Source: Ekhidna sp. (lineage in GTDB: Bacteria; Bacteroidota; Bacteroidia; Cytophagales; Cyclobacteriaceae). From it: a stretch of DNA of 15,167 nucleotides. The stretch is from contig JAPPDO010000169.1 in assembly GCA_028821635.1 (NCBI GenBank), forward strand, positions 1 through 15,167, written 5' to 3'. How positions within the stretch are numbered: the stretch's first letter is position 1; every line of letters begins with the position of its first letter. Below, piece by piece: positions 1 through 7,848 of this stretch. The translations under genes and the position numbers were made by a program. A model generated the notes under the pieces. It saw only the letters and a list, made by a program, of their open reading frames with translations, did no database searches and had not been told where the DNA came from.

Positions 1-1
1 T

Positions 2-724
2 GCCATGATCTTTGGCACCCCGACCATTCCGAAAACGGATAAACTCTTTGGCCCCGGAAATCAGTATGTAATGGCTGCAAAGCAGATGGCTCAAAAATAC
101 GGACTGGCAATTGATATGCCTGCCGGCCCCAGCGAAGTTTTAGTGATAGCAGACCAATCTGCCAACCCGGCATTCGTAGCAGCAGACTTATTATCACAGG
201 CAGAACATGGGCCAGACAGCCAGACAGTGCTGGTAAGCGATTCCGAAACCCTTATCTCAGAAGTTGAACAAGAGGTCAAAAATCAGATCAGAAATCTTCC
301 CAGAAAAGAGATCGTGCTGCAAGCTTTGGAAAACAGCCTTTGTATTTTGTTTGATGACATAGCGGATTGTGTTGATTTTAGCAATACCTATGCACCGGAA
401 CACTTAATTGTAGCAGCAAAAAATGCAGAATTATTGAGTGATAAAATCACCGTCGCCGGAAGTGTATTTCTAGGAAATTGGAGTTGTGAAAGTGCCGGTG
501 ATTACGCCAGTGGCACAAACCATACATTACCAACAAACGGATATGCAAGAAATCACAGCGGGCTATCCCTGGACAGCTTTGTTAAAAAGATCACCTTCCA
601 AAAACTATCCGAAGAAGGGATCAGAAACTTAGGGCCCTCCATTGAAATGATGGCAAAAGCCGAGCAATTACAAGCACATAAAAACGCAGTAACGTTAAGA
701 TTAAAGGCTTTGCAAGATGTTTGA
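2..724 (+). CDS. hisD: Histidinol dehydrogenase, C-terminal part (5' end outside window)
   Basis: HisD oxidises L-histidinol to L-histidine in two NAD-dependent steps, the last reactions of histidine synthesis, in the cytoplasm. The reading frame is open from the window edge, so the first Met seen is internal and the N-terminal ~190 residues are missing. The visible 240 residues carry the family's hallmark blocks: FGPGNQYV, the IDMPAGPSEVLVIAD segment, LLSQAEHGPDSQ (zinc and active-site region, with Gln and His ligand candidates), YAPEHLI, and SAGDYASGTNHTLPT with the conserved Asp and His. It ends AHKNAVTLRLKAL as typical HisD proteins do. The stop codon overlaps the start of the downstream hisC-hisB gene by 8 bases, so the two are probably translationally coupled. 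Identification is secure; only the 5' end is unknown. Confidence 0.97.
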   Translation, partial: AMIFGTPTIPKTDKLFGPGNQYVMAAKQMAQKYGLAIDMPAGPSEVLVIADQSANPAFVAADLLSQAEHGPDSQTVLVSDSETLISEVEQEVKNQIRNLPRKEIVLQALENSLCILFDDIADCVDFSNTYAPEHLIVAAKNAELLSDKITVAGSVFLGNWSCESAGDYASGTNHTLPTNGYARNHSGLSLDSFVKKITFQKLSEEGIRNLGPSIEMMAKAEQLQAHKNAVTLRLKALQDV

Positions 725-2324
725 TGTCAATAAAATTGTACGACCGAATATAAAAGCGTTGAAGCCCTACTCCAGTGCGAGAAGTGAGTTTGAGGGGATC
801 GCCGAAGTCTCACTGGATGCAAACGAGAATCCATTTGGATTTGGTTTAAACCGCTATCCGGATACGTCTTTAAAAAAGCTGAAGCACACCTTTGCAAAAT
901 TTCGGGGTATTGAACAAAATCGTCTGATCTTCGGAAACGGAAGCAATGAAATCATTGACCTATTAATCCGCATATTTTGCAAGCCCAGAAAAGATAAACT
1001 GCTCACGCTTCCCCCTACCTTCAGCATGTATAGTGTGAGTGCTTTAATAAACGATGTTAAAGAAGTCCAGGTGCCTCTTACAGCGAATTTCCAGATAGAC
1101 TATCCGGTCATAGCTCCATTGCTTTCAGACGAAAGCCTGAAACTCATTTTTATCTGCTCCCCCAACAATCCTACCGGAAACCAGATGAATCCGGAAGTAA
1201 TCAGGAAAATTACGTACTCATTTGGTGGATTAGTGGTGTTGGATGAAGCCTACATTGACTTTTCCGGTGGCAGCCTGATTCGGGAGGAGATTCCCAACCT
1301 GTTTATTCTTCAGACATTCAGCAAAGCATTTGGGCTTGCAGGTGCACGCTTAGGAGTTGGGGTCGGTCAGCCGGAAGTAATTAACCTTTTAAATAAGGTC
1401 AGGCCGCCATACAATATCAATTCTCTAACGCAGGATAAGGCGGTGGAAGCGTTGGAACGTCCGGAATTAATCAAAAGACAAATTGAGATTTTGAAAGATG
1501 AAAAAGCTAAACTTGAGCAATCTCTGCCCGAAATCAAAGGAATCAATAAAATATATCCTTCCGATGCTAACTTTTTACTGGTTGAGTTTGAAGATGCAAA
1601 AGCCGCCTACCGTAAACTCTTAAAAAGGGGCATTATCCTCCGAGACAAATCAAACCAGATTGAAAACACCTTGCGAATCACCATTGGAACACCGGAAGAG
1701 AACGCCAAACTCATACAGGCACTTAAAGGAGAAGCATCCAAAGAAATAGGACGAATCGGGAAATGTGCACGCACAACTGCCGAAACGAAGATTTATGTAG
1801 AAGTCAATCTGGATGATCCTGCCGGTTCAGTAAGTGCGACCGGGGTGGCATTCTTTGATCACATGCTGGATCAAGTTGCAAGACATGGAGCCATTGGGTT
1901 GAAAGTTCAAGTAGAAGGCGATCTGAAAATTGATACTCATCATACTATTGAGGACACTGCACTGGCTCTGGGGGCCGCCTTCAACAGTGCACTAAAAGAC
2001 CGCAAAGGGATTGAACGGTATGGGTTCCTGCTTCCAATGGATGATTCGTTAGCACAGGTTGCTATTGATTTTGGAGGTCGTCCATGGTTGGAGTGGAAGG
2101 CTGACTTCTCGGCAACACACGTGGGAAAGATGCCCACAGAGATGGTTTTTCACTTCTTCAAATCCTTCTCAGACACGGCAAGGTGCAATCTGAATATCAA
2201 AGTCGAAGGCCAAAATGATCACCACAAAATCGAATCCATTTTTAAAGCCTTTGCTCAAGTCCTGAAAATGGCCGTAAAAAAGAATGAAAGCGGCCTTTTA
2301 TCCTCAACTAAAGGAGTTCTATGA
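717..2324 (+). CDS. hisC-hisB: Fused histidinol-phosphate aminotransferase / imidazoleglycerol-phosphate dehydratase (HisC-HisB)
   Basis: One 535-residue frame holds two enzymes. Residues 1 to about 340 are a complete HisC, a fold-type I PLP aminotransferase that makes histidinol phosphate from imidazole-acetol phosphate. Visible motifs are SLDANENPFG (31-40), SPNNPTG (148-154), LDEAYIDF (175-182), the PLP lysine in TFSKAFGLAGARLG (Lys203), and Arg320 in LRITIGT. Residues about 346-535 are a complete IGP dehydratase with its metal-binding histidine motifs: FFDHML (379-384), ARHG, HHTIEDTALALG (408-419), DDSLAQVAIDFGGRPW and NDHHKIESIFKAF. There is almost no linker. In many Bacteroidota and enterics, HisB is instead fused to an N-terminal HAD histidinol-phosphatase; that phosphatase domain is absent here. 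The start overlaps hisD by 8 bases and the end overlaps hisH by ATGA. Both activities look intact from the motifs; the fusion itself is read directly from the sequence, barring an assembly error. Confidence 0.93.
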   Translation: MFDVNKIVRPNIKALKPYSSARSEFEGIAEVSLDANENPFGFGLNRYPDTSLKKLKHTFAKFRGIEQNRLIFGNGSNEIIDLLIRIFCKPRKDKLLTLPPTFSMYSVSALINDVKEVQVPLTANFQIDYPVIAPLLSDESLKLIFICSPNNPTGNQMNPEVIRKITYSFGGLVVLDEAYIDFSGGSLIREEIPNLFILQTFSKAFGLAGARLGVGVGQPEVINLLNKVRPPYNINSLTQDKAVEALERPELIKRQIEILKDEKAKLEQSLPEIKGINKIYPSDANFLLVEFEDAKAAYRKLLKRGIILRDKSNQIENTLRITIGTPEENAKLIQALKGEASKEIGRIGKCARTTAETKIYVEVNLDDPAGSVSATGVAFFDHMLDQVARHGAIGLKVQVEGDLKIDTHHTIEDTALALGAAFNSALKDRKGIERYGFLLPMDDSLAQVAIDFGGRPWLEWKADFSATHVGKMPTEMVFHFFKSFSDTARCNLNIKVEGQNDHHKIESIFKAFAQVLKMAVKKNESGLLSSTKGVL

Positions 2325-2899
2325 TCGCAATTGTCAAGTATAATGCCGGCAATATCCGGTCAGTAAAAAACGCACTCGATCGGCTGGGGGTATCTTCTAT
2401 TCTAACCGATGACCCCGATGAGTTGAGTTCGGCCGATAAAGTTATATTTCCCGGAGTCGGGGAGGCAGGCACTACGATGGCCTACCTGAAGGAAAGAAAA
2501 CTGAACAAAGTGTTGATCAGTCTGAAGCAACCCTTCTTGGGAATCTGCTTGGGTATGCAGCTTATGTGCTCGCACTCCGAAGAGAAAGACACGCCTTGCT
2601 TCGGGATATTTGAAGAAAAAGTGAAGAAGTTCCCACCAAAAGGGCTGATCCCACACATAGGCTGGAACGACTTCAGTCGGTGTGAAGGCCCACTCTTTGC
2701 AGGGTTAGCCAACTCGGACAGTTTCTACTTTGTACATAGCTATTACGTAGAAAAAGGAGAACATACAATCAGTGAAACAGAGTATCTCATACCCTTCACC
2801 TCGGCACTGCACAAAGGCAATTTCTACGGGGTGCAGTTTCATCCGGAAAAGTCTGCTGATGTGGGCAGAAAGCTGCTGGAAAATTTTCTGAAGTTTTGA
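2321..2899 (+). CDS. hisH: Imidazole glycerol phosphate synthase, glutaminase subunit
   Basis: HisH hydrolyses glutamine and passes ammonia to HisF, which makes IGP and AICAR. The 192-residue protein is a class I glutamine amidotransferase of normal length. It shows the oxyanion-strand PGVG (44-47), the nucleophile elbow GICLGMQ with Cys76, and the C-terminal VQFHPEKS with His174 and Glu176, giving a full Cys-His-Glu triad. Its ATG overlaps the stop of the hisC-hisB gene (ATGA) and its stop overlaps the hisA start, so it is the middle of a coupled series. Its partner HisF lies about 4 kb downstream, beyond the restriction-modification gene, although the two normally form a 1:1 complex and are usually encoded close together. 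Confidence 0.97.
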   Translation: MIAIVKYNAGNIRSVKNALDRLGVSSILTDDPDELSSADKVIFPGVGEAGTTMAYLKERKLNKVLISLKQPFLGICLGMQLMCSHSEEKDTPCFGIFEEKVKKFPPKGLIPHIGWNDFSRCEGPLFAGLANSDSFYFVHSYYVEKGEHTISETEYLIPFTSALHKGNFYGVQFHPEKSADVGRKLLENFLKF

Positions 2900-3609
2900 G
2901 AATCATCCCGGCTATAGACATTATTGACGAGAAATGTGTACGCCTTTCCAAAGGGGACTACGCTACGAAGAAGATATACAACGAAGATCCGTTAGAAGTC
3001 GCACAACAATTTGAGGATGCAGGCTTGCGATACCTTCATCTTGTGGATTTAGACGGGGCGAAAGCAAAACACATTATCAACTGGAAAGTGTTGGAAAAGT
3101 TGGCAGCTAAAACCCAACTGCAAATAGACTTTGGCGGAGGCATTAAATCAGATAGTGATCTGAGAATTGCTTTTGAATGTGGTGCTTCACAGGTCATCGG
3201 AGGGAGCATTGCAGCAAAAAATCCCGTAACATTCACCTCCTGGCTCACAACTTATGGAACGGAAAGAATCATTCTGGGCGCAGATGCAAATAATGGGAAG
3301 ATTGCCGTTTCGGGCTGGCAGGAAGAGACAGATCAGGAGGTCGGCAGCTTTATTGAGGGGTATGTCAAAAAAGGAATCCAACACGTGATCTCAACAGACA
3401 TTGCCAAAGACGGAATGTTGAAAGGGCCTTCCTTTGAATTGTATGCTTCTCTCCTGGCAAAGCTTCCGGATTTGAAACTCATCGCCAGCGGCGGGGTTAG
3501 TTCAATCGATGACTTAGCTAAATTGAGGGAGCAAAAGCTGGAGGGAGCTATTATTGGGAAGGGAATCTACGAGGGAAAAATTCATTTATCCGATTTAAGC
3601 GATTTTTAG
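2896..3609 (+). CDS. hisA: Phosphoribosylformimino-5-aminoimidazole carboxamide ribotide isomerase (TTG start)
   Basis: HisA is a (beta/alpha)8 barrel that isomerises ProFAR to PRFAR, the substrate of HisHF. The 237-residue frame shows the N-terminal PAIDI with catalytic Asp8, DFGGGIKS (78-85), the phosphate-binding IASGGVSS near the C-terminus, and [13 protein letters not shown] around Asp168, the second general acid/base position. The start is a TTG at 2896 that overlaps the hisH stop (TTGA). The protein must begin at or near this codon because RIIPAIDI is the universally conserved first strand and no ATG or GTG precedes it in frame. A TTG start overlapping the upstream stop suggests reinitiation by ribosomes leaving hisH. 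It is the last gene of the coupled block. Confidence 0.95.
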   Translation: MRIIPAIDIIDEKCVRLSKGDYATKKIYNEDPLEVAQQFEDAGLRYLHLVDLDGAKAKHIINWKVLEKLAAKTQLQIDFGGGIKSDSDLRIAFECGASQVIGGSIAAKNPVTFTSWLTTYGTERIILGADANNGKIAVSGWQEETDQEVGSFIEGYVKKGIQHVISTDIAKDGMLKGPSFELYASLLAKLPDLKLIASGGVSSIDDLAKLREQKLEGAIIGKGIYEGKIHLSDLSDF

Positions 3610-3720
3610 ATTTAATAGATAGCAGAACCGGCAGCAACCTCCAAAATCATCAATTGAAGGAATAGAGACCTTTGTATAAATAGTCTGATTTTTTTGATTA
3701 ACGCTTAAAATTTGATCATC
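3610..3720. other. Gap between hisA and the repeat array
   Basis: This stretch has no credible ORF. A run of seven T at 3689-3695 follows a very weak 4-bp inverted repeat (AGAC/GTCT, 3666-3686). It may mark the end of the his transcript, but the stem is too short to call a terminator with confidence. Confidence 0.3.
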
Positions 3721-3926
3721 ATCCAGCGGTCATTGTTGCCCGTCCGGTGGTTATTTTTTCTCACCGAGCAGGCATTTTTGCCTGGTCAGCGGTTATTTTA
3801 GTCCGGTCAGTGGTCATTTTAGTCCGGTCAGCGGTCATTCTAGTCCGGTCAGCGGTCATTCTAGTCCGGTCAGCGGTCATTTTTTCCGTTGAGGGGTCAT
3901 TTTTGCCTGAGACGAGGTTGTTTTTG
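3721..3926. repeat. Tandem array of about ten degenerate 20-21 bp units
   Basis: The stretch is a direct-repeat array with core GGTCAGCGGTCATT followed by a T-rich or TTCTAG tail. Units can be laid out without gaps: three 20-bp units (3721-3780), five 21-bp units (3781-3885), one 20-bp unit (3886-3905) and one 21-bp unit (3906-3926). The units at 3823-3843 and 3844-3864 are identical, and the outer ones are increasingly diverged. Each unit contains two GGTCA half-sites and is close to two helical turns, so successive units would face the same side of the DNA. There are no spacers, so it is not a CRISPR array. It lies between hisA and the 3' end of the restriction-modification gene. Function is unknown: protein-binding array, spreading intergenic repeat, or recombination scar are all possible. 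Confidence 0.9.
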
Positions 3927-3978
3927 TCTGTTTTGACTCTTTTTAGTGTCAACCTATATCAGGATGTGACCGTAAACG

Positions 3979-6882
3979 TCATCCCTCAAATTTCACACAA
4001 TCAGCCGTAATGAACCGATCCGGATTTTTGACCCAAGCAGGCAGACCCGGTGCCTGAACTCCCTCTTTCCCGCTTTCCTTTTTAGCTGCTGCTAAGTTTA
4101 AACTCAGTAGCTCTTGCAGTATGTCCGTTTTAGGGTCAAATCCGTAGGCTTCCGTCACGGCACTATCCAAAGCCCGGTGCAACTCTTTGATTGCATTCTT
4201 CCCCGGCTTTTCTAGCAGGCGATACATATCTCGCAGGGTCATGTTATTTTCTTTAAGGTATTGGGTGCGTGTTTGATGCAACTCCCGGGCGGCTTCCGCC
4301 ACTTTTTCGATTTGCTCTTCCGAAGGTGACTGCGGCCAAGGGAAGGTGTCCCAAACGGTGTTTGCAGTGTATCTAAGCCCCTCTGCTAATGTAGAACATC
4401 TGGCTTTGAACCATTCTATATGAATACCGGAAGAAATGACTCCAAAGGAATAGTAGTCCTCAAAAGTGAATAAGATAAGGGCATGTGTTGGGTTAATCGA
4501 ACATGAAATGAATTCAAATATTGGTCTCTGTGTAGTTGCCGGACATACAATGTATCTAACGAGAGAATTTCTCTGCCTAAGCATATCATCTCTGCCCCAA
4601 GACAGTTTCCACCAGTTATTGAGAAAATTAATATGATGCTTATTGACTTTCGCTTTGGGGTTTTTATTTAAGATTCGTTTATTTTCTTCTTGCTGCCTTT
4701 CTCCTTTCGTCTTTCTATCTGGCAGCACCGTTGACTCAATTCTTTGGAAGGGTTCTTTAAAATTGGAAGCAGAAATGACATCATGAAGGGTAAAGTCAAT
4801 GACAAAACGCTTGGGTTGGGAGTCCGCAGAAGCGACAAGTTCGTCTCCATTCAGGAATGGTTTCAAGACTTCGGCATATTCGGGATGCTTATTGAGCCAT
4901 TTAAGGGCTTCCTTTTTGGGGATTAAAAATCCCTCATGTCCATGAGTTTGTCCCTGAAAGACTTTTTTTGGTTTTCTGTTGGCATTTATCACTTTCGCCC
5001 CTGATACGTCCGTTAAGGGGCTAAGACTGGAATTGATATGGTCTAGTTCCCGGCCTTCATACTGATCGTCTTTCCGAATATACAGCGTTTTGGGATCGGC
5101 TACCTGCCCTTTTCGCCAGTTTACGATGCTTACATACACGGCGGCCTCTCCGGACCACTTTTCCGAAGAGGTAGCATTGAAGATGGTGCCTCCGGTTTTA
5201 ACGATATGGTCCAGGCTGCCTTCCCGACTATAATTCTGGCGTATGGTATTGGTGCCGACCAGCCCGGCATATTGGCCTTCTTTCAGATGGTCATGCGCTT
5301 TGTGAAACCAATATACGCAGAAGTCTGCCCTTCCCGGCACTTTAGGATAGGCAGCCCTGAGTTTGTTTAGGTATTCCGCTCCAAACTCCTGCTGCATTTT
5401 GTTTTTACTCTGATAGGGCGGGTTTCCGATAATGACATCTGCCTCCGGCCATTGTCTCGGTGCATCTCCGTCTAAGAGTGCATCGGCACAGATGATATTT
5501 TCATTTAGATTATCCAGCGGCAGTGGATTGAATTTATTGTCTGTCACTTCCTTCCCTTCCAAGTAAGCCAGTTCTTTCGCCACCATGAGTGTCACTTTTG
5601 CCAGCTCCACAGCATAGGGCTTAATGTCAATGCCGTAAAATTGTCCGGTGGTAACGAATGGATATTCGTTAAGGAATTTTTGGAGTTTCAACCCATCTTC
5701 CCGTTTGGGAGCGTTTTCTCGCACCAGTGAAAGCAGCCTCCGCTCAATCATTTTGATCTCACGGAAGGCAATGAATAGAAAGTTGCCGCTTCCACATGCC
5801 GGATCCAGCACTTTATACCTGACTAATTGCCAGAGCAAATCATAATATTCATCCGGTGTCTGCGCAGCTTCGATCTTCCTTATCCACGGCTGCACAATCA
5901 CCGGGTCCACTATTTTTTTGATGTCCACCTCGTGTGTGTAGTGGGCACCCAGGACGTGTCGTTCGTCTTTCTCCAGACCGGTTTCAAAAAGGGTCCCGAA
6001 AATTGCCGGATTAACCGCTCGCCAGTTATGGTCAGCGGAGGTACGTAAATTTTCGATCTCTTTAGTGGTCAGTTCCAGCGGCTCAATGATGTCAAATAAC
6101 CCGCCATTGAAATAATCCACTCCTTTGAAAAGCCCCCCATCAGCAATGCCGGGGCGGTTCATTTCATTGAACAACCCTCCGATTTGGTTATATGATTCAG
6201 GTATCGTTTCAGGATTAGGAATGTTCATCTCCTCCAACTCTGACAGTATCCGGTTGAAAATATCTTTTGGAAGCAGTCCTACATCTTCGGCAAACATGGT
6301 CAGAATGGACTGCAAGCAAAACCTTAATGCCGTATCTGACTTGATCCTTCTTTTCTTTAAAGACTTGTGTGTGGAAGAAATAAGATAAGCCACTCGTTCG
6401 GTTACGTCCTCCCTTTTTGTGATGAAGACCGGCTGCTCCGGCTTAGGGAAAAGGAAAGCAAAAGCCTTATAGTCTTCCGGCAGGTCTTTGGTCAAAATCT
6501 TGACTTCCGGTCTATATATGCTTTTTTCAAAATCGTAAATCCAAAACTCATCAAAATTGCACAGCACCACATACTGAGATCTTTTCCCTGCAAGTTTGAG
6601 CCAATAGGAAGCTACCTGTTGCAGATGGTTTTCAAGATGCTCGTCTCGCTTTTTCATTTCGATGAGCACTCTTTTAGGCCATACGAGGTCTGCAAACGAA
6701 GTAGACTTTTTTCTTTCGTCTCTTATCCGAAACTCCAGCTCCGCCCCAGCGTCTACTAATCCATTTTCGTAACCTAATGCTTTGAAGAAGCGATCAAGAA
6801 ATATCTGCGCCTCCCCCTTTTCGTCGCCTCTCAACTTTTGAGTGTATGCTGCAAATTGGCCGAATGATTCTTTGATCTTCAT
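3979..6882 (-). CDS. MmeI-like type IIL restriction endonuclease-methyltransferase
   Basis: This 967-residue single-chain protein is best read as a combined restriction and adenine-methylation enzyme. The N-terminal domain carries a PD-(D/E)XK nuclease signature, Asp65-X9-Glu75-X-Lys77 (in FADLVWPKRVLIEMKKR), with the spacing known for MmeI. A helical connector (about 160-350) is followed by the N6-adenine methyltransferase core: AdoMet motif DPACGSGNFL (360-369), YGIDIKPYAVELA (416-428) and catalytic NPPY (487-490). The region from about 610 to 850 would be the target-recognition domain, and the last ~110 residues a helical C-terminal cap. Such enzymes need no separate R, M or S subunit, and none is encoded nearby. 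The ATG at 6882 fits the usual start, shortly before the nuclease domain. It lies opposite in strand to the his genes and separates hisA from hisF, suggesting horizontal acquisition. Recognition sequence cannot be deduced. It could also be a methylation-dominant homologue with weak nuclease activity. Confidence 0.88.
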   Translation of the reverse strand: MKIKESFGQFAAYTQKLRGDEKGEAQIFLDRFFKALGYENGLVDAGAELEFRIRDERKKSTSFADLVWPKRVLIEMKKRDEHLENHLQQVASYWLKLAGKRSQYVVLCNFDEFWIYDFEKSIYRPEVKILTKDLPEDYKAFAFLFPKPEQPVFITKREDVTERVAYLISSTHKSLKKRRIKSDTALRFCLQSILTMFAEDVGLLPKDIFNRILSELEEMNIPNPETIPESYNQIGGLFNEMNRPGIADGGLFKGVDYFNGGLFDIIEPLELTTKEIENLRTSADHNWRAVNPAIFGTLFETGLEKDERHVLGAHYTHEVDIKKIVDPVIVQPWIRKIEAAQTPDEYYDLLWQLVRYKVLDPACGSGNFLFIAFREIKMIERRLLSLVRENAPKREDGLKLQKFLNEYPFVTTGQFYGIDIKPYAVELAKVTLMVAKELAYLEGKEVTDNKFNPLPLDNLNENIICADALLDGDAPRQWPEADVIIGNPPYQSKNKMQQEFGAEYLNKLRAAYPKVPGRADFCVYWFHKAHDHLKEGQYAGLVGTNTIRQNYSREGSLDHIVKTGGTIFNATSSEKWSGEAAVYVSIVNWRKGQVADPKTLYIRKDDQYEGRELDHINSSLSPLTDVSGAKVINANRKPKKVFQGQTHGHEGFLIPKKEALKWLNKHPEYAEVLKPFLNGDELVASADSQPKRFVIDFTLHDVISASNFKEPFQRIESTVLPDRKTKGERQQEENKRILNKNPKAKVNKHHINFLNNWWKLSWGRDDMLRQRNSLVRYIVCPATTQRPIFEFISCSINPTHALILFTFEDYYSFGVISSGIHIEWFKARCSTLAEGLRYTANTVWDTFPWPQSPSEEQIEKVAEAARELHQTRTQYLKENNMTLRDMYRLLEKPGKNAIKELHRALDSAVTEAYGFDPKTDILQELLSLNLAAAKKESGKEGVQAPGLPAWVKNPDRFITADCVKFEG

Positions 6883-6924
6883 ATACAGTAATTAACGCCT
6901 CAAGATAGAGGAGTAAGAGTTATC

Positions 6925-6947
6925 TTCCGATTTTATCGGGACTTTTT
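6925..6947 (+). terminator. Terminator-like hairpin upstream of hisF
   Basis: TTCCGAT pairs with ATCGGGA (7 bp with one G-U pair, TTT loop) and is followed by C and five T. The polarity fits intrinsic termination on the plus strand, so it could stop transcripts running antisense through the restriction-modification gene before hisF. The short stem makes this tentative, and no clear Bacteroidota-type TAnnTTTG element is visible in the 101-bp gap to account for hisF expression. Confidence 0.35.
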
Positions 6948-6983
6948 ATGCAAATTGCTCGAATCGTAAATTGAAAAAATCAA

Positions 6984-7745
6984 ATGACCCTAAAAAAACG
7001 CATCATACCGTGTCTTGACATCAAAGGCGGACAGACTGTTAAAGGAATTAATTTCGTAGATATTAGAAGTGCAGGTGACCCTGTAGCATTGGCAAAAAGA
7101 TATGTGGAGGAGGGTGCTGATGAGTTGGTCTTTCTTGATATTACCGCCACGGTTGAAGGAAGGAAGGCTTTTGCCGTGCTGGTCGGGGAGATTGCGTATG
7201 AGATCAACATTCCATTTACTGTGGGCGGCGGGGTCTCATCGGTAGAGGATGCATCTACACTTGTTAATGCGGGTGCGGACAAAGTAAGCATCAAATCCGC
7301 TGCGGTAAAAAGACCCAAGCTGATCTATGAAATGGCGCAGGAGTTTGGAAGTCAGTTCGTGGTGGTGGCCATCGATGCCGGCTTAATCAGCGGCGAATGG
7401 AAAGTTTTTGTCAAAGGCGGAAGGGAAGCTACTCATATTGACGTACATCAATGGGCGAAGGAAGTAGAAAAATTGGGAGCCGGCGAAATACTGCTCACCT
7501 CAATGGCACATGATGGCACTAAATCCGGATTTGCAATAGATTTGACCAATAAGATGGCAGCGAATCTGAACCTACCTGTGATTGCTTCGGGAGGTGCAGG
7601 CACTGTCAGACATTTTAAAGAAGTATTTGAAAAAACGAAAGCTACTGGAGCTTTAGCGGCAAGTGTATTCCACTTCGGAGAAATAGCTATACCGGAATTA
7701 AAAAAGTTCCTTAAAAATCAGGGTTTGGAAGTCAGAAATACATGA
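6984..7745 (+). CDS. hisF: Imidazole glycerol phosphate synthase, cyclase subunit
   Basis: HisF condenses PRFAR with ammonia delivered from HisH to give imidazole glycerol phosphate and AICAR. The 253-residue (beta/alpha)8 barrel has the normal length and motifs: [11 protein letters not shown] with catalytic Asp12, VKGINF with Lys20, [14 protein letters not shown] (79-86), VVAIDAG with Asp131 as the second catalytic residue, [11 protein letters not shown] and IASGGAG. The ATG at 6984 gives the expected N-terminus. Its usual upstream partner hisA is 3.4 kb away because of the inverted restriction-modification gene and repeat array, so hisF needs its own promoter or readthrough. Downstream, 103 bp separate it from the transporter gene; hisIE, which usually follows hisF in this phylum, is not present. 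Confidence 0.97.
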   Translation: MTLKKRIIPCLDIKGGQTVKGINFVDIRSAGDPVALAKRYVEEGADELVFLDITATVEGRKAFAVLVGEIAYEINIPFTVGGGVSSVEDASTLVNAGADKVSIKSAAVKRPKLIYEMAQEFGSQFVVVAIDAGLISGEWKVFVKGGREATHIDVHQWAKEVEKLGAGEILLTSMAHDGTKSGFAIDLTNKMAANLNLPVIASGGAGTVRHFKEVFEKTKATGALAASVFHFGEIAIPELKKFLKNQGLEVRNT

Positions 7746-7848
7746 CGATATAGTGCTGAAATTCAGTCAAAACACCGGAACACAAAAAAAGAGACTTATA
7801 GTATGCAAAACGCTCAAATGTTAAATCCGACCGTCAGCCGTACATCGT

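Noticed and set aside
3721..3926. CRISPR array
   Set aside because: Units are directly adjacent with no unique spacers, the period is only 20-21 bp, and no cas gene is nearby.
3747..4010. Plus-strand ORF with repeated AVILVRS heptads, and its minus-strand counterpart with MTADRTR heptads
   Set aside because: Both arise because the 21-bp repeat unit is a multiple of three, so every frame stays open. There is no ribosome-binding site, and the plus-strand frame runs into the restriction-modification gene.
6125..6759. Plus-strand ORFs antisense to the restriction-modification gene
   Set aside because: They are shadow frames of a long, motif-rich coding gene and show no recognisable domains of their own.
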